The notes below the pieces were generated by a model. That model made no database searches. It was given only the letters and a program-made list of their open reading frames with translations, and was not told where the DNA came from. DNA of 64,000 nt, from assembly GCF_033439725.1 (NCBI RefSeq), contig NW_026944386.1:1984001-2048000 (forward strand), given 5' to 3'. Made by a program: the position numbers and the translations under genes. Positions 35,751 to 48,304 of this stretch are shown here, piece by piece. How positions within the stretch are numbered: the first letter of the stretch is position 1; each line of letters begins with the position of its first letter. This DNA comes from Neurospora tetraspora (taxonomy: Eukaryota; Ascomycota; Sordariomycetes; Sordariales; Sordariaceae).

Positions 35751-38084
35751 TAGCTGGTGTTGTTGGTTGATATGTAAAAAGGATAAAACGACGAAATCAA
35801 CAGGAATTAGAAGGTTGGCGGTCTCTAGAACCCCCTCTTTTACTAAGCAGCCACGCCAGCAGGGGAGGCTACTTTTCTTACCCTTATAAGCCAATCGAGC
35901 CTCCTTGCACGGCCACGTTGATTACCCTGGTTGCAGGCGCCCACCTGGCTGTACTAGACTATAAGAGGGAAGGATAAAACCCAGTTGAATGAAAAAAAGC
36001 GGTAGAATAATAGCACACAGTCGATTTAGGCAATCCGGTCCTTGGTGTCCGCCTCGTTCGCATCCGCTCGGCCACAGTTTCTCGAGACCCCACTGCCGCT
36101 AACGTCAGGAGGTTCATCCCATCCACTACCTACTAGCCCCTTGCGCCGTGTCCTTGATAGCGCTTATGCACCCCTGAATTCACACCAAGGAATAAGGCTT
36201 CCAGAATGGGAGTGCGTTGGTGGATTGGGCGGTTAGGACCAAGAGGGAAAGACAAAGCGACGATCTCAGGGGAAGTTTGGCGATAGCGGGTGCACTTCTT
36301 GGGTTTCCCACCCCGCAAAGGCATAGAGAACCCATATCGAGCTATATTACAGATGGACATGTCCGTAGCCTTTCAATATCCTCGATAGTGTACGCCGTGT
36401 TGTAAGTGTCGATTGCGTGGATTTTGGTGTGACGGGCGTTGAAGGTGGGCTTTTAGCTTCCCCAAGAAAAGGGGTCCATGAGGATGAGAGCATGGTTCAT
36501 CTGATGTGATGCAACATTTCAACAGATGCGCAGTGTTATGCAGAGGTATCTCACAACATCCCGCGCATGCAGATACATACGTGATACAGTGGCGTAGAGA
36601 GGGTTCTGTTGTTGGAAAAGGAAAAAAGAAGCAAGCACGAGTGCCCCTTATTCATCTCGCCATCTCGTTGGCGGGTTGACGATTCTGTACAGGTGCAAAC
36701 GATTGCGACGCCCATTATGTTTGTTTTTTCCCCGGCATCCCCGCCCTCTGATCCGGACCCGGCGGTTTGCATCGACTGTGACAGGAGTACAGAAAAAAAG
36801 AAGAAAAAGGAAAGGCGAAAAGGGCGGAGGTTTGTCTTTCGAGAGGCAACCGGGAGTGTTCGTACCCGACCATCAGGGCAGCAAGGATGTCTTTACTTTG
36901 CCAAGTTCCCGGCATCCCCAGATGTCGGGTCCAGCTGGAGCTTCCACTTTCTGTGGTTCGGGTTTCCCTTGATTGCTTTCCTGGCAAACCGCCCAGCTGG
37001 GTGCAATTCTCTGACTCGTCTGTCTGTTTCTCAGAGGTCTGCTGTGGTGCAGCACAATCAGCGAGAGATGGAAAATGATTTCTCATTCGCTCCCGATCTG
37101 GTCAAGGCAAGTAGCCAGGGCCATGTTCCCCAAGCGTACCTTACTAACCTGAACGCAATCGGAAGGGCTTGGCCGGATCCCCAATCAGAAGCGATTCTTG
37201 TTGCTTCCTTCCTCTCCAGTGTCAGGGGATGGCAGTGGATGGGGGAGGTGCCAGTGGCCGCGAGTGGGTGGTGCCCGTGCTAGCTGCGCTCTGCTAGCGT
37301 TGGTAATTTGCGACACCGTCTACACCCCGGTCGGTCGGTCAGCGCAATCAAATAAACAAGCAAAGGTCCCCAAACCACCCTTCAGCCCAGAGATGCTGAA
37401 CCACTTTTTTGATTTTGCAGCATTTGGTTTTGCCAGCATTTGCCAGCATCTTGCCCGCTCCTCGACCTTGGGCGAAATAAAAAAAGAAACCAGGCCGGTA
37501 TCGACAAGACATCCACTCCCGACACCCGTCTAACACCACAGCTGGAACATATGACGCCCGCTGTGCAAGTTAAAGCTGGATAACACCCGCCTCCCCGCGA
37601 GGGGTCCGCAGTCCGCCATTCCATCTTCTCTATCACAGCTACACAGCAAGCAGTCCCTCCTTTTGTCCAGTCCATCCCTCCGCCAAACCATACAGTAATA
37701 ACGAGATACCCGACGGAGGAGATATTTCACGAGACCAAGACTCAGGAGAGACGACCATACTATCCCTTCCTCCAATCCCAATTGGCGACCAGTCGTTACT
37801 TTGAACCCAACAACAAGCCGAGCAACCCGAAACCAAGTTCCATCATCCGTCCCGTTCGGTTTTGCCAACCGTCATTCGCTATTCGTCGCTCCCTATATTT
37901 TTGCCCAACTATTAGCAGCAGTGCAGCGATCAATTCGACCTGGGCGGTAGTGCAAGTGTTGCAGTTGCAGGTGCCGTGGTATTGCGCAGTCGCATTGGCC
38001 CGTCAGCGCCGCCCGTCAGCGGTACCCAAGCCTGAGGTCCAAACGGCAATCTCACAAAGGAACACCTCATAAAAAGATATAACA
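35751..38084. other. Intergenic region upstream of the kinesin gene
   Basis: Normal composition. The longest frame (36609-37283, plus) is low-complexity and lacks any domain or conserved look, so I do not call it. The last few hundred bases are the kinesin promoter and leader, ending AAAAGATATAACAATGG at the start codon. Confidence 0.5.
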
Positions 38085-41000
38085 ATGGACTTCGCCTCTC
38101 CTCCAAATTCCCCGGGCGGCTCCAGTTTGTATCAGCGACCCATGAGCGCCATGGTTCGACCAGCACCAAGAAGCAGCAGCCGCATGAGCATTACCAGTAA
38201 GACTGGTGGTGGGAGTCGAGCGTCGGACGACGATGTCAAGACTGCAGTCAGAGTCGGTACGTACCCCCACAACACCTGCACCCCCTTTTTAGGCTACCCC
38301 CTGTGGTGCATTGCAGCGACTACACGGCAACGCCGAGAGAGGCACCCACTCCCGCCTGCAAAGAAAGAGAAAAAAAAAAAAAAACATGAACAACTTTGAT
38401 GCTGACACCGCATTTTCCCCTCTGCAGCGGTGCGCGTGAGGCCGCCCCTGGGTCCAGACGATCCAGGATACGATCTTGTCCCACAGCGCTTTCAGCGGTC
38501 AATGGTGCAAGTCCAAGGAGAGACCGGAGTAGCCATCGATTCACCACAAGGCCGCAAGTTGTTCGTGTTTGACAGGGTTTTTGGCCCCGAAGTCGACCAG
38601 GAGGGCGTCTGGGAGTATCTTAGCGACTGTGTAAATGCTTTCACGCAAGGTTACAATGTCTCGCTTCTCGCCTACGGCCAGTCGGGCGCCGGCAAGTCGT
38701 ACACCATGGGCACTGCAGGCCCCGATGTGCAGGAAGACCTAGAGGCCATGGGTAAGTGAGACATGCAGGTGCCCTCCCACCAAGAAAGCTTGCGTGCTAA
38801 CTGCACGTGTAGGAGTCATCCCGCGGGCCGCCATCGCCCTGTTCGAAAAGCTGGACGGCTCAAGTCCAAAGCCCCAGGGCGCGGCTTCGAAACGGAGTTC
38901 CATGTCCCAGATGCGTGCCCCCTCGAGAGTCTCGATGCTTCAGCCTTCCAACATCGACAAAGATTGGAAACTGACGGCGACTTACGTCGAAATTTACAAC
39001 GAAACCCTGCGAGATCTCCTAATCCCAGAGCAGATTCCACAGCATGAGCGCGGCTCCGTCACCATCCGTGAGGATGTCAAGGGGAACATCATCCTCACCG
39101 GGTTGCAGCAAATCGAGGTTAATTCGGTCGACGATCTGATGAATGTTTTAGCCCAGGGTTCAGCACTCCGCCAGACCGATGCGACAGCCATCAACGCCCG
39201 ATCTTCGAGATCCCATGCCGTCTTCAGCCTTAACCTGGTACGAAAAGGAGCCAAGGGTCCGACGGCGCCCACAGATAGACGCATGTCGATGCCGCTCGAG
39301 GCCATGTCCGGTACAGAGGCCATGGTCACCACCGATAGCAAGATGCACTTTGTCGATTTAGCCGGTAGCGAACGTCTCAAGAATACCGGAGCCCAAGGCG
39401 AGCGTGCCAAGGAGGGTATTTCCATCAATGCTGGTCTGGCCGCCCTAGGCAAGGTTATATCGCAGCTTTCGTCACGGCAACCAGGCGCACATGTGTCGTA
39501 CCGAGATTCGAAGCTCACTCGCTTGCTTCAGGATTCTTTGGGTGGAAATGCCATCACGTACATGATAGCTTGCGTAACCCAGGCCGAATTCCACCTTAGC
39601 GAAACACTCAATACCGTGCAATACGCCCAGAGAGCGCGAGCGATTCAGAGCAAGCCGAGGATACAACAGGTGGACGAGGGCGACAAACAGGCCCTTATCG
39701 AGCGTTTGAAGGCCGAGGTCGCGTTCCTGCGAGAGCAAATTCGGAGCTCGGAAAGGGGCGGGGGTGACAGACGTAGCATGTTGCTAGCTCCTGGGGAGAG
39801 GTCCGAGCGGCAGAATGAACGGGAGGTCGAGCTCCAGAACCAGCTACTAGACGCCAGGGAAAACTATACCACGCTATCCCAGCGACACGCGAAGCTGATT
39901 TCCGAGATGGCCAAGGCGCGGGAGAACGAGTTTGCGGAGAACCAGCATCTCGAGGAAAGCTTGGGTGAAAGCGCCACCGAACGTCTAAATCGCTCAAACA
40001 GTTTCGCTCAGGCCGTCGAGCAGGTCGTCCTCGAATACGAAAAGACAATCCAATCGCTTGAGCAGTCCCTTGCCAGCACTCGGGCCACCCTCGCTAACAC
40101 CGAGACTACGCTGCTCGAGAAGGAAACAAAGTGTGCATATACGGAGACCATCAACACTCAACTCCAGGCGAGGCTGCAAAAGCTGATGGACCGTGAGGCT
40201 AGTACGGAAAACTACCTACATGACCTGGAGGCTAAGCTGGATACCCACACTTCGGGGGAGGAAAAGCACGCCACCATTATTACCGAGCTGCGCAAGGAGA
40301 TTGCTCGGGTACGGGAGAATGAGGCAAATGCCGAAGACTACATCTCCACCCTGGAAGAGCGTCTCGCCGAGGCTGATCAGGATGCCGAGTTGATGCAGAG
40401 GGAAATTGACCGTCTTGAGCAGGTTATTGAACGACAGCGCAGTCTCGGAAAGCTGGACTCTTTGCTAAACGAACTTGACCACATCCAGCAAGATCCGCCG
40501 ACCATCCCCGAGAACGAGCATGAACTCACCAACGGAGCGCGCCATCGGAAGATGGCCAGCCGGGACTATGCCAACCATTCACGTAGCCAGAGCCATGTCA
40601 GCCACCGAAGCCAGTTCGATGAACCGATCCGGGAGAGCAGCGAGGAGGACATTCCCGAGGAAGATGAGGAGAATGACGATGCGACCCCAACGGACAAGGC
40701 AAACCAATCGACACCGAAGGCGTCGCACGCTCAACTGGCAGGCAAACTGGTACCTGTGGATAAGTTCGAGACCGTTACCAAGGAGCTCGTTGAGCTCCGC
40801 ACTGAGCATGAGACAACTCTGCATGACTACAGCGCTCTCCAAGCTAAGCACGAGGAGGCTCTTCGGGCGCTCGCGGAGCTGCAGGATGCCATCGACGAGG
40901 CCCGCCATCCGAGCCGTGTACGGGATTCCATTCTTTCGGTATCAGCACCGGGTACGAGGCCCATGTCCTTCATGTCCGGCGAGACCAAGACTGGACACCG

Positions 41001-43616
41001 ATCTTTGTCGTCTGAGTTGTCATCGGCCCTGGGTTCGCATACGGTTATTACGGACGCTTCGGATGCCGAGACTGCCAAACATCACGATTCGGAGATTGAC
41101 GAGGCGGATGCCGATGCTCAGATCCAGAAGCTGAAGTTCATTGCCGCTGCAAAGGAGGCCGCTGAGAGGGAGCTTGCAATGCGGTATGCTCAACTGGAGG
41201 AGAAGCACCAGGAAACTCTCGACATGGTGGAAGAACTGAAGACGGAGATTGCCAAGGCCCAGGCTCTCAACGTGGAATCGTCGATATCAAGAACCAGCAC
41301 TCCGGTTATCCGCCGCAAGTCCAGCCAGAACGTGATGATCATCGATCGCGCCCATCGCTCTTTCGCCACGCTCAGCAACATCGCATCCGAAAACCTACAT
41401 GATCCGGATGTGATGGCCAACTTCGAGCTCAACTTGAACGCCGCTATGCACGAACTCCACGCGCGCTCGGAAAGGATCCAAGAACTGGAGGTGGATGTGG
41501 CAACTGCGAAGAAGGAGATGGAGACCAAGATGACCATCATCTCCGGCTTGACTCGCGAGAGGTCCAGCTTGAAGGCGACATCGCCGATGGATATGGCTAT
41601 GGTTTCCAGCCTGAGGGAGCAGCTTGAGAGGAGTGAGAAGCAAGTGCAGGAATTGCGGGAGTCTAACGCCATCCGGCAGAGGGAGCTGGAGGCTCAGATT
41701 TCTGAGTTGCAGCACGCCCTGCACCAGGCTGGTGTTGATCCTGCGTCGGTTGCACCCAAGGTGTTTGACGGAGATTCGGATGCGCAGGCGAAGAGGATCT
41801 TCGAGTTGGAGGCCGAACTTCGCGGTTGGGAAGCTAAGCACAAGGCTGCCCTGGAGAACCTTCAGGACGCGGAAGATAGGATGAAGTCTTCGATGGCCGA
41901 GCTTGGAAGCCAGATATCATTCCTAACCACACAGCTTACCGAGACGGAGACTCAGTCCAGCATGTTGAGCTCGCGACTTGCCCAGACCGAGGGTCAAGTC
42001 ACTTCGCTCAATGATCAGCTTGCTCAGAATGGACATAAGGAACCCGAAGGCGACGAGGCAGCAAAGGAGAAGAAGCACAAGGAGCTTGTGGAGTTCCTTC
42101 GCCGCGAGATTGATGATTCCAAAGAGCTCATCAACAGGACACAGGCGAAGGTTACACAGGCCGAAGAGCAGGCCGCGGCCACCAAGGTCCTGCTTGATGC
42201 TGCAACCAGAGAACGCGACGACGCCGCTGCCGAAGCCGAGCACAACAAGCAGCTTGTAAGCAGGCTCGAGGAGTCGATCACCGAGCACGAGCAGACCATC
42301 AAGGCTCACCAGGAGAGTTTGCATGCTCTTGAGCTGAACCACCAATTGGAGCTTGAGGAGGCGAGAACCGCTTCCAGACGTGAGGTCGAGGCTGAGATGA
42401 AGGCCCTCAAGGCTGAGCATTCTGAGAAGGTAAGACGTCTCGAGGAAGAACTTACCGATGCTCGGGAAGATCTCCTGAGGGTCGCCACTCAGGTCGCGAT
42501 GGCTTTTGGTCTCGAAGTCAGCATCGAGAAGCTCTCGGAGCGCATCGAGGATCTCCTCGAATCCCGCGATCTCGTGGACCTGGAGCAGAAGAAGCGTGGC
42601 GAACTGGAGCAGCATGTTGTTGAGCTCACATCCATCAATGATCAGGTTATGAACGAACTGGAGTCCGTTAAGGCCGCTCTCGCAGACATGTTGACCACGG
42701 AGAATGACAAGGTTAAGACTCTTTACCCTGTCAAGGAATCCGTGGCCCTGGTCAAGAAGAAGATGGTTGATTTGGAGACGAAGAACAAGAAGAACTCGCG
42801 CCTTGTGGAGGAGCTCGAGGATCAACTGCAGAGCAACTACGACCAGGTGCAGATTACGAGCAACAGGTTGTCGATTCTCCAGTCGGAAAAGACTCAACAA
42901 CTGGAGGAGGCAAATGCTGCCATAATCAGGCTGGAGGAGGAGTTGGCTGCTCTTCAGGTATTTTGGCCTACCCTCCCCATCTACCCTACCTATTGCAATC
43001 GCCACATACTAATGTTTAACTCTAGGCCAAGTACAACGAACAGGCGGCATCCGTTCCTCAACGCTCCGACTCCAAGTCAGCGCCCAACCCGGGCTCTCCC
43101 CTCCGCAAGTCGAACTCCGTCCAGTCCCTCCCCTCGCCCCCGCCTGCGATTCCTCTCCCGCCGCTCCCCTCCGATCGCGCAAACGGCGCCGTTTCCCCTA
43201 CAAGTGGCGCTCCCCGCCCTCCTTCCAAGGACATTCTTGCTGCTGCACTGTCCAACCAGCAGTTCCAAGCCATTCAAGAAGACCAGGAAGCCCGCATCCG
43301 CATCATCGAGAAGAACCTTTCGGCCGAGAAACAACTTACCGCCACCCTGGAAGAAGCGCTCACCGATCTCGAGACGCAACAGCTCAAGATCAAGGCCGAC
43401 GCCGACGCCTGGAAGCGCCGGGCCGGCGAGCTCGAGGCCGAGCTCAAGGAGCTCAAGGACAAGCCCCAGGTGGACAACCGGTGGAGCCTGCAGCAGGTCG
43501 AGGAAGAGCGGAAGAAGCGGGTGGACGCCGAGCGGGCGCGACAGCACCTCGAGGAGAGGATGCAGAGCCTGGCGTCGGGCAAGAAGAAGAAGAAGGGGAG
43601 TCTGAACTGTTTTTAG
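38085..43616 (+). CDS. Kinesin-4-like motor protein, 1743 aa, four exons
   Basis: Plus-end-directed microtubule motor. Exons 38085-38256, 38428-38751, 38813-42957 and 43026-43616 join in consistent phase. Introns: 171 nt (branch CTGAC), 61 nt (branch CTAAC) and 68 nt (branch TTAAC). The N-terminal motor has P-loop GQSGAGKS (residues 141-148), switch I NARSSRSH (293-300) and switch II DLAGSE (347-352). It then has INAGLAALGKVIS, YRDSKLTRLLQDSLGGNA and LNTVQYAQRARAIQSKPR. The glycine-rich INxGLxALGxVIS and family length favour kinesin-4 (KIF4/KIF21 type) over kinesin-1 or -7. Motor loops carry fungus-type insertions (about 182-216 and 309-343). The rest is long coiled coil, a proline/serine-rich linker at the start of exon 4, a final coil and a basic tail KKKKKGSLNCF. 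No globular tail was recognised. Start supported by context and a good exon 1 splice. Confidence 0.88.
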
Positions 43617-43634
43617 GGGGGCGCCCGCACCCGG

Positions 43635-44420
43635 TTGCCCTCATCGTCCTTGTCCTACTGTTCAAGCGCTACGAGCGTTGGTTGTTTTGGTTTATCATCA
43701 ATGGGTGGGGGTGGCCGGAGTTGCGGTTGTGGTTGCTGTGGCCGGAGAAGCTGTGGGTGTTGCTGCGGCCCCAAGTGTGATTGTGGGAACGGGTTGGTGA
43801 ACAGCGGGATGGTCACTCCTGAGACGACCATGCCTACGCCTACCATGCCTACCATGCCCACCATGGTGGGGCGGCGCAGTCGTTCTGGTAGTGGCGTTAG
43901 TCTACACGGTAGTGTTGGGGGTGGTGGTGGTGGTGGCCTACGGAGGCGGGCTGGGAGTGGTGCTAGTCGTGTCAGTGCTACTAGCGCTGGTGGACGGCGC
44001 AGTCGTGCTGGCAGCGTCGCCAGTGGTGGTGGAAGACGCAGTCGTGCTGGCAGCGTGGCCGGTACGAGTGTCGGTAGTAGTGGAAGCGATGACAATTGCT
44101 GTGGGTTGATGGATAATGAGAAGAACAAGAAAAATAAAGGTAAAATTACGATACCCGTGGGGAGGAGGAAGAGAAGCAGGAGCGTTGTCAAAGGGAAGAT
44201 GAAGCAGCAGCAGGGAGGAAGCGCGGGAGGGGGATCGTCGTCAGAAGGTGCAAAGGAACGAGAAGAAAAAGTCAGGAAAAGCGGTGGGAGTCATCATCAG
44301 TTTCACCGGCTGAAGCTCTTGTTGGAGAGAGAAAGCGTGCAGCGGAAACTCATGTTGGAGAGGGAAATGTCTCTGCAACGGAAGATCGATGCGAATCCGG
44401 ACTTTTCGTACATGACATGA
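43635..44420 (+). other. Long low-complexity ORF right after the kinesin stop (261 codons)
   Basis: It opens 18 bp after the kinesin stop. The predicted protein begins Cys/Gly-rich, has repeated GRRSRAGSVA units, then a basic region and a charged helix (LLLERESVQRKLMLERE) ending DFSYMT. It has no promoter space of its own, so it is either the kinesin 3' UTR, part of an alternative kinesin 3' end, or chance. The last 80 codons look more protein-like than the start. Confidence 0.3.
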
Positions 44421-45022
44421 ACAGACAAGACATCACATAGGAGAGTGGACTGTCGGTTTTTGGTTTTGATCCTCCCCTTTACCCTTCCAAGGAGGGAGCG
44501 AGCAAAAGGAAACGGATGGAATCTATGGGATGGAAACTGGATGAAGCGATGGATGCCACCAATCGGTTGGGATGGGATTGGACGAATGGATGGGCAATGT
44601 TGATTTCCTTTGCGCTTTTATGTTTGGTTCTTTGTCTTCTTGGTTTATATATCCCCCTTCGAGCGCGCAATTCGTGCTTCTTGTTAACATATACCTTAGT
44701 ACCGCGTTATGCCCATGTACGTATCTGTCCTCCACTACTTAGAACTATGTTGTACGAATAACAACACGATGAATAAGAACAAGAACAAGAATAAATAACG
44801 CAATGCCCATGACATGAGTGTGGATGAGTTTAATCACATTCTACATCAGCGTTGTCACTTCGTCTTGCGAGATGTTGTTTACTTGATACTGGCTATTCTT
44901 TGATGGGACGGGCAGGAGAGACGCCACGGGGAAGACTGTGTGTGTGGCACGAGATTCACCACCCATGAAGAAAGGAATCGGGAATAATGCAGGCAAAAAG
45001 AAGGGAAAAAAGGAAAGAAAAA
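44421..45022. other. Intergenic, kinesin 3' flank to 5S gene
   Basis: No gene seen. It contains short AAC/AAG-rich runs (44765-44800) and the T-rich terminator side of the minus-strand 5S gene (purine run 45001-45022). Confidence 0.5.
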
Positions 45023-45141
45023 ACATACAACACCAGGGATTCGCTGGTCGTCACCGACCCAACTACTAGTCTGGCCCTCACTGGCTTATCTATGGGAGAG
45101 CGGACGGGATCCCGAGTTTTCCAGTGGGTATGGTCGTATGT
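45023..45141 (-). rRNA. 5S ribosomal RNA
   Basis: A 119-nt gene, identical by eye to the copy at 24686-24804, minus strand. Terminal helix and internal control region are intact. The A-rich run before 45023 gives a T-rich terminator on the transcribed strand. Confidence 0.97.
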
Positions 45142-46100
45142 GCTTTGATTGACCAGTAGTCAGCCTTATGTATCGAATTTAATGTGATGATGAGTTGTGT
45201 GTGGTGCAGCTGAATAAAAAACGAATGTTACCTATGATGGACGAGGTGTTTGGCTCAATGCCACCTCACCCGCATCCTGCCTTTGCTGCCCAAAACAGCA
45301 GGGCAGTGAACGGAGGTTCTGACCTTCCTCACAAGTGGGGTTAGCACATTCGTTCTTCGACGATCATTCTTGCTTTATACTTTATTTTGGTTTTCGAGTC
45401 GCTATTTATTACTTATCTCAGAGATCGTGTGCAATCTAATACAATGTCGATTTGATATACGAGGGATTCTGGCAAACGTTGGGTTCTTCCAAGGCAGTCG
45501 TTTATGAAGGCATTTCCAGTAGGGTACGGCGGCCGTCAGTTGCTCGGGGTTGGGAAAGTTAGGATTGAGTACCGAATAGTGGATGGGTCATATCGTCTGA
45601 GCCAGAGGCACAAGACGGAGAACATGCAATAGAGGAAACTGATTTCTTGAAGTGGAGGCTCGACTGTATGGTGTGTCGAGAAAAGCTGAGTTCGAACTCG
45701 GGGAGGGATGGGGACAGCCCAAAGGTGGGAGAAGAGTGGGATGTTTTTTCTGGGTAAGGGGGCTATGTGGGTGTGATGCTTTCACATAATGTCCTGGTAG
45801 AACGTTGAGGCATGGTTCATGTCGAAAAATGCATTCGTGTTGCATAAAAAAACGTGCTATCAAAATACAGGAAGCATAGCGAGAGTGCGCTTACTAAATG
45901 CAGAGATGTCAGAAAGGGCGATGCGGCCCATGCACATCTGACGCGGTGCTTTTTGTTGTTGTTTTTGGTTTTGGTTGCAAGGGGGGGAGGGGGGTCACTT
46001 CAGCTATCATCGAGCACTTCCATGTCAATGACCTGTTCTATGCGTGATGACACCGTAATTGTGATCTAATGACAGGTGGAGGGTTAGCCCATGGTTTCAG
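45142..46100. other. Spacer between 5S gene and the 303-aa gene
   Basis: No supportable gene. It ends in the promoter of the gene at 46235. Confidence 0.5.
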
Positions 46101-46108
46101 ATATAAAA
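46101..46108 (+). promoter_or_regulatory. TATA box of the 303-aa gene
   Basis: ATATAAAA lies 134 bp before the ATG, followed by a pyrimidine-rich leader. The same arrangement is conserved in the broken paralogue at 24163-24172. Confidence 0.6.
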
Positions 46109-46234
46109 GACGGTTCCAAACGTGCTGACTGACTTGTTCCATCTTCTTGATCTTCCACCTTCAATTTCACCTCTCTTTCTTCCACCTCTGTCCCATTCAT
46201 TCTGTCAAAAGGACCATCAATCATCTCGTTAAAG

Positions 46235-47146
46235 ATGGCTCACATCAATGCCCGCACCTCACACCGCGGTCACCCGCCCAAGAAACGAGCACGCATCGAC
46301 AGCGACCTTGAAGAATCATGCTCGGTCGAAGTCTCAGCATCAGGCGACATTGAAGAGGAAGAAGACGCTTCCGCTTCCGCTTCCCCTTCCACCTACCAAA
46401 AAAGGTTTTCAACCGCAGAAAATCACGCCCTCTCCCTCCTCTCTGCGCGTAACCACCTAAACAATGACCCCCTGATCTCCTTCAGCGACCGAGACGCCAT
46501 TCTTGCTCTCGCCGCCGCCCGCCATCCGAATACCTTCGGCGAACTGCTCCAGCAAAAGTACAACAAAGCAAAGGACCACCAGGAGCGTAACAGCCGCATC
46601 ATCGGCTTCGAGCCTTACTACCAAGAAGTCCAGACCAGCCTTTGCACAATCCCCGGTGCACGGGATCTGGATCCTTCCGCCTTCGAGTTGAGGACCCGAC
46701 GGATGAGAGAGCTCTACACCAGAGTCGACCAAATCTTCGATCTAATCCTCCAGTCAATCGACCTCGAATCGCAGAGAGAATCCAAATACAGTGCTGCCAG
46801 AACTATGCAGAAAATCCTTCGTCGCTTGTTGATATTTTCAAGCGAGTCTGGTTACATCATTCCGAAAGAGTTTTCCAGCGGCCGGGGCAGGGTGGGACTA
46901 GATGGCAAGATGTTGAAGCTGATCAAGGACAAGTTCAACCATAAGAATCACGACATCAAGATGATGATGGTGCGCGAGTACGTGAGGGGCGGTTTGGATT
47001 GGGTGGAGAGAGTGAAAGAGCTGGTAAGGCTGTCGTCGCGCGGCGGTGAGGTGTTCAAGATGTTGGCCCAAGTGTTGAAGATGGTAGAGAAGAATGCGTT
47101 TGATCCTGCGACGGATTGTGATTCTCGCGGGATGCCTACTTTTTGA
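46235..47146 (+). CDS. Unknown fungal protein, 303 aa, intact paralogue of the pseudogene at 22.9-24.0 kb
   Basis: Single exon. I do not recognise the family. Seen: a basic KKRARIDS stretch near residue 17 that could be a nuclear-localisation signal, an acidic/serine-alanine stretch to about residue 52, then helical sequence with SLLSARNHLNNDPLISFSDR and ILALAAAR. The C-terminal half is helical (RRMRELYTRVDQIFDLILQSIDL; KMLAQVLKMVEKNAF). The N-terminal 26 residues and about residues 66-110 match the broken copy at 22874-24011, including its promoter and leader. The cysteine cluster and coil that lie between these parts in the broken copy are absent here. No signal peptide or membrane segment. 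The start is supported by TATA and leader conservation. Confidence 0.75.
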   Translation: MAHINARTSHRGHPPKKRARIDSDLEESCSVEVSASGDIEEEEDASASASPSTYQKRFSTAENHALSLLSARNHLNNDPLISFSDRDAILALAAARHPNTFGELLQQKYNKAKDHQERNSRIIGFEPYYQEVQTSLCTIPGARDLDPSAFELRTRRMRELYTRVDQIFDLILQSIDLESQRESKYSAARTMQKILRRLLIFSSESGYIIPKEFSSGRGRVGLDGKMLKLIKDKFNHKNHDIKMMMVREYVRGGLDWVERVKELVRLSSRGGEVFKMLAQVLKMVEKNAFDPATDCDSRGMPTF

Positions 47147-48304
47147 TTCGAAGAAGCGTTGGCCGTGTTTACGCTGGGAGTGGACAATAGGCGGCGCGAG
47201 ATCCAGTCCACCTCCCTGGCCAATTTGCGAGAAAGGGAAGGGGTTATTTGTATCTTGAAAGAAAAAATACCGGGATCATGAGTTCTACAGTCATTTGCAC
47301 TTGCAATTAAATGAGAATCATGCGATTGATGACAACCAAAGTTCGTTGCTCTGACGAGTGTCCGACGAGTGTCCGACGAGTGTCCTGCCAGTGTTGGTAC
47401 CTGGAAGTGAATGCATGGGAGTGGGGGGCACCTTCCACTTCCCACCACACCTCCCACGAAAAAAACCCATATTTGAAGACAAAAAAAAACAAAAGAAAAA
47501 TGCAAACTCCTCATATCCAACAATTAGAATAATCTCCCGATTGAATGGAAAAAGCAAAAAGCTAAGTTGCCCAGGTAAGCTTGTGGAACGAACACACAAC
47601 GCCCCAGCTGCAACCTACGAAAACTGTACCTCGAGCGCCGCGCACCCGGCAATGTTTTCATCAACGGGAACCACTCAGCCATCTGACCACTGGGCCGCCC
47701 GTTGTGGTATTGCGGCTAGGTAAGGGACCTTATATGGTGCAGGTGCAGGTGCCTGGGCCAGATCCGGCCCGGACGGGGGAGGGGTTATGTCGTCCGATGT
47801 ATGGGAGGAGAGGGCAACGGAAGTGGGAGATGCTGGAATGATGTCGGCCATCTTGACCGAGGTGATGATGTCTTCTTTCAAGAGAATGTGTGGAACTACT
47901 ACAACGAAAGGAATGGGAGTCCGGGTCGAAGGTGAGATGAAGAAGGATGGAACAAGTTCGCAACCGGTTTTAACCGACATACATTTTTTGCCTACCATGA
48001 GGTAATAGGTGCCCTCGGATCACCTGCATTATCCAGATTGATGTGAGCTGCTTCCATTAGAACAACCTACAAGTATCGGGCGAGAGATTGCTAGCCTCAG
48101 TTCGCCGCTTCGGGGCAGCAGCGAGTGAAGTTGTCCAAACAAGGCTGGAGCGACAACTTGGTGGTGTCACTGGACTGCATCACTCGGTTGATGATATATA
48201 TATACGATCTTCAGCCAGGATTCTGCAAAGAACAATAATCTTTTTCCTTCCCAAATATCTCAATTTAACATATCTTTTCTCAAAACCGAATCGTCAACTA
48301 GATC
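47147..48304. other. Intergenic region
   Basis: It contains a short GACGAGTGTCC tandem (about 47354-47386). A minus-strand 107-codon frame (47675-47998) has a Pro/Ala-rich APAPAPY stretch resembling PAPPPYEE of the decayed family at 49-53 kb. It may be another remnant, but the match is too short to call. An ATATATATATA run at 48197-48207 may be the TATA box of the next frame. Confidence 0.4.

Noticed and set aside
36609-37283. 224-codon frame upstream of the kinesin
   Set aside because: Composition is irregular, there is no domain, and it overlaps other frames equally long; most likely chance in the promoter region.
41923-43005. 360-codon minus frame opposite the kinesin coiled coil
   Set aside because: An antisense shadow caused by the strong GAG/CTC codon bias of coiled-coil sequence.
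47675-47998. 107-codon minus frame with an APAPAPY stretch as a third unit of the decayed family
   Set aside because: Only a few proline-rich residues match; not enough to claim homology.
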